Below are positions 61,564 through 64,000 of a DNA stretch of 64,000 nucleotides, piece by piece. Position 1 is the stretch's first letter, and the number at the start of each line of letters is the position of its first letter. Made by a program: the position numbers and the translations under genes. A model generated the notes under the pieces. It searched no databases and was not told where the DNA came from. It saw only the letters and a program-made list of their open reading frames with translations. Origin of the DNA: Sorex araneus (Eukaryota; Chordata; Mammalia; Eulipotyphla; Soricidae); the NCBI RefSeq assembly GCF_027595985.1, contig NC_073304.1, positions 145,941,246 to 146,005,245 of the forward strand, read 5' to 3'.

Positions 61564-61700
61564 TCAGGACTGGGAGATAGTACCACAGTTAGGCATGCTA
61601 CCCTATCCTGCTGGTCATGCACCCAGACCAGGTTTGCTTCTGGGCACCACAGAGCCTCTGTAGCTTTGCTGGGTCTATCCCCAGAGGCCCTTGAGCACAG
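61564..61700 (+). mobile_element. Possible old SINE
   Basis: Starts 'ttcaggactgggagatagtacc' like a SINE head; body weak. Confidence 0.35.
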
Positions 61701-62189
61701 CTAGGGTAACTGCAGGACCTTAGCAGCAGCATATTCTCAGGCCCTGAGCCTGGTTGACTAAGAATCATGAGAGCCCGGAGCACTACATAGGGGTCCTCTT
61801 CTCTTCCTCCAGACCCCCAAGAAGAAAGTTAATTCAGAGTGCACACCTCAAGATTGAACCAAAATCTATAAGCTACGTTGGGGAAACTTAGGCTTCTTCT
61901 CTCCCTAAGTTCTGAACTGCAGGGGTTTCTCAGGGATTTGACCTCATTGACAAAGATGACAAGAACAAAATTAACAGATTGGACTGTTGAACTAAAAAAA
62001 ATTTCTGTATGGCCAAAAGAACTCTAGCTAAAATAAAAAGACACCTTGTTGGATGGGCGAAATATTGATATACCATATACCAGATCAATGGCTTATACCC
62101 AAGCCAGTTCATGAAGCTTTAAAGAAAGAGCAGAAACTAATAGCCCCGTTGAAAATGGGGAGGCACACATGCCGCTAGAGCCCATGTTT

Positions 62190-62350
62190 CCATGCTTTCA
62201 TGTCTAATGCTGGGGTGCGTATAGTACCTCTCTCCACCTTTGGAGAAGCCCATGTTCCCTCTTGAGCGTGTTACACTCTCTCACTTTCTCTCCCTCCTTT
62301 CCCTTCCTAAAATCCTCCAATAAAATCTGTTTTACTTCCAAAAAAAAAAA
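62190..62350 (+). mobile_element. Unclassified A-tailed element, possibly LTR-derived
   Basis: 'ggagaagcccatgttccctc', CT-rich part, 'ccaataaaatctgttttac', then 15 A. The core recurs inverted near 22190. Confidence 0.45.
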
Positions 62351-62362
62351 AAAAAGAAAATT

Positions 62363-62526
62363 GGGGGGCTCAGAGCCATAGTACAGGGGCTGGAGTGTTT
62401 CCTGTGCCAAGGCAAGTTTATCCCTTATGGTCACCCAAGCACCACCAGGAGTAATTCCTGAGTGCAGAGCCAGGAGTCACTCCTGAGCAATACCTAAGTG
62501 TTACCCAAAAAGAAAAAAAAAAAAAA
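62363..62526 (+). mobile_element. SINE type A, diverged
   Basis: Body 'ccaagcaccaccaggagtaattcctgagtg' close to consensus, head degraded. Confidence 0.87.
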
Positions 62527-62607
62527 GTGGGGAGAGAAGAGGAGATTAACAGACAACCCCCCAAAGAGGACAAATGGGTGACCACTAGGAATATAAAAAG
62601 TGTTCCT

Positions 62608-62781
62608 TTTTTTTTTTCTTTTTGGGTCACACCCACCATTGCACAGGGGTTACTCTTGGCTCATGCACTCAGGAATTACTCCTGGCGGTGCTCGGGGGAC
62701 CATATGGGGTGCTGGCAATTGAACCCGGGTCTGCGGTGTGCAAGGTAAACGCCCTACCCACTATGCTATTGCTCCAGTCCC
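62608..62781 (-). mobile_element. SINE type A, full length
   Basis: Near-consensus with a TCA insertion (ggctcatgcactc) also seen in the copies at 43251 and 63812, which suggests a shared subfamily. Confidence 0.94.
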
Positions 62782-63005
62782 GTGTTTCTTTTTTCTAGTG
62801 GGGGGATGGGTCACTGATTAGGAAAATGAAAATCAAAACAACAATAAGGTTTCATCTTACACCAGAGTGAATGAAATACATCAGAAATACTGGAAACCAT
62901 TGTTGATGGGAATCTGGTAAAAGAGGAATCTTTATTCACTGTTGGTGGGAATAAAGCCCTGAGCAACATGAGTGTAGCCCCAAAACAAAAGAAAGCTAGG
63001 AATTA

Positions 63006-63160
63006 AAGGGCCAGAGAGATTAAGGCACTTGCCTTGCACACAGCTGACCCTGATTTGATTACTGCCACTGTATATGTTCTCTTCCCCAAGTGCCATCAGG
63101 AGTAATCCTTGAGCACTGAGCCAAAAGTTAGCCCCCAGCTCACTTGGGTGCAGTCCAGTG
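63006..63160 (+). mobile_element. SINE type A, old copy
   Basis: 'gggccagagagattaaggcacttgcc' head, 'gtgccatcaggagtaatccttgagc' body. Confidence 0.8.
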
Positions 63161-63811
63161 CCCTCTACCCAATCCCCTCCAATAAGAATAGAATTTCTAC
63201 ATGACCCACTGATCTTGGCATCTGTCCCCCAAAAAAAAACATTAATCCCAAAGATCTCTGCACATCTATATTTCAGCACTTAGTACCATAACATGTCAAC
63301 AACACAAATGTCCTGTGACTGAGGGATAATAAAGGACTTGTAGTCAGATAAAGAAGTTATGATACATATACATCATGGGCTACTCTGAAGCCATAAGAAA
63401 AGATGAAACCCTGTAGTTGGCTGCAACTTGAATAGAACTGGAGGGCATCATGTTAAGTGAAATAAGTCTGAGGGAGATGGACAGATAACCAAATGATCTC
63501 TCTTCTACAATCAAAACAAGAAATGGACAGTACGAAACGATGGCTGTCTTGGATCACAAAACAGATTACCAAGCAGGGTGAGGAGAGGGTGGAGGGAAGT
63601 GAGGTGGTGGGCCAAAAGGACTCTAAGGGCAATGGTGGAAGGTCTGAGTTCTTAGGTGGTGGTGAGGTGCAGTAACTACATCAAAACCATTCACATTAAT
63701 ACTATGATAATCATGCTTGCTAAAACTATAATCTTTAAAATTAAAATATATGATTAAAAAAATTCATCTCCTTTGTTGAATCTTATAATATTAAAGTCAA
63801 AAAGGGTCTTA

Positions 63812-63982
63812 GGGGGCTGGAATGATAGCACAGCGGGTAGGGCGTTTGCCTTGCACATGGCCGACCTGGGATCGATTCCCAGCATCCCATTGGTCCCCCG
63901 AACACCACCAGAAGTAATTCCTGAGTGCATGAGCCAGGAGTAACACCTGAGTATTGCCGGGTGTGACCCAAAAAGCAAAAAA
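63812..63982 (+). mobile_element. SINE type A, full length
   Basis: Near-consensus head and body with the 'gcatgag' variant; ends in A9 followed by a G run at the window's right edge. Confidence 0.94.
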
Positions 63983-64000
63983 AAAGGGGGGGTGAAGTCT

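Larger units (their letters stand above)
61281..63790 (+). mobile_element. Old L1, broken by SINEs
   Basis: Sense-strand L1 pieces: 'aaatgcaactcaaaacagcaatgag', 'ttggactgttgaactaaaaaaaatt', 'aatgaaaatcaaaacaacaat', 'actggagggcatcatgttaagtg'. The pieces are not in simple L1 order, so at least two L1 insertions are mixed. Interrupted by SINEs and the element at 62190-62350. Confidence 0.7.
58902..64000 (+). other. TTF2: TTF2 intron 21 (start of)
   Basis: At least 5.1 kb. I looked for an exon coding NPSLEDQACDRIYR-like sequence and did not find one, so the intron runs off the window. It contains SINEs, a family X piece and an old L1 cut by SINEs. Confidence 0.85.

Noticed and set aside
59000-64000. 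TTF2 exons 22 and 23
   Set aside because: No segment codes the expected NPSLEDQ...RIYRVGQ sequence with a splice acceptor; they must lie beyond the window.

Overview
The window is vertebrate nuclear DNA. Its repeats point to a shrew (Soricidae, probably Sorex). It carries dozens of copies of a tRNA-headed SINE of the soricid type, a relative of that SINE with a different body, shrew-like L1 elements, and a well-preserved piece of an RTE-clade LINE. The species call rests on my recognition of the SINE and RTE types, not on a search.

There is one protein-coding gene. TTF2 (transcription termination factor 2, an SNF2-family DNA-dependent ATPase) lies on the + strand with its ATG at 15896. I can follow 21 coding exons to 58901 with consistent GT-AG splice sites and phases. 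They give 3269 coding bases, about 1090 residues of an expected ~1160. The C-terminal end (the last part of the helicase C domain, with motif VI) is beyond the right edge, so the window stops in intron 21. The promoter is a TATA-less CpG-rich region with three inverted CCAAT boxes and GC boxes.

Region 1-7461 is a very degenerate tandem array with a 15-bp period (CTATCTTGGGCCAAT-like, about 345 units by length). It is cut by a SINE, two L1 pieces, another SINE and a non-repeat island, and it runs off the left edge. Because 15 bp is five codons, all three forward frames read as five-residue repeats. One of them (ANLSW) looks like a pentapeptide-repeat protein, but I judge the array non-coding.

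Region 7462-15500 is nested mobile DNA: a putative LTR, a long L1 (7746-13457) interrupted by a 2.2-kb TG...CA insertion, a SINE and another retroelement, then a second L1 and SINEs. From 15640 on, the sequence is the TTF2 promoter and gene. Its introns, above all intron 3 (14 kb), are packed with SINEs, L1 pieces, an RTE fragment and microsatellites.

The most interesting structures are the 15-bp CCAAT-bearing array, the SINE whose 3' tail matches the 3' end of the local RTE (suggesting RTE-driven mobilisation), a tRNA-head-only insertion with its own short target duplication, and a perfect 30-bp inverted repeat in TTF2 intron 12.
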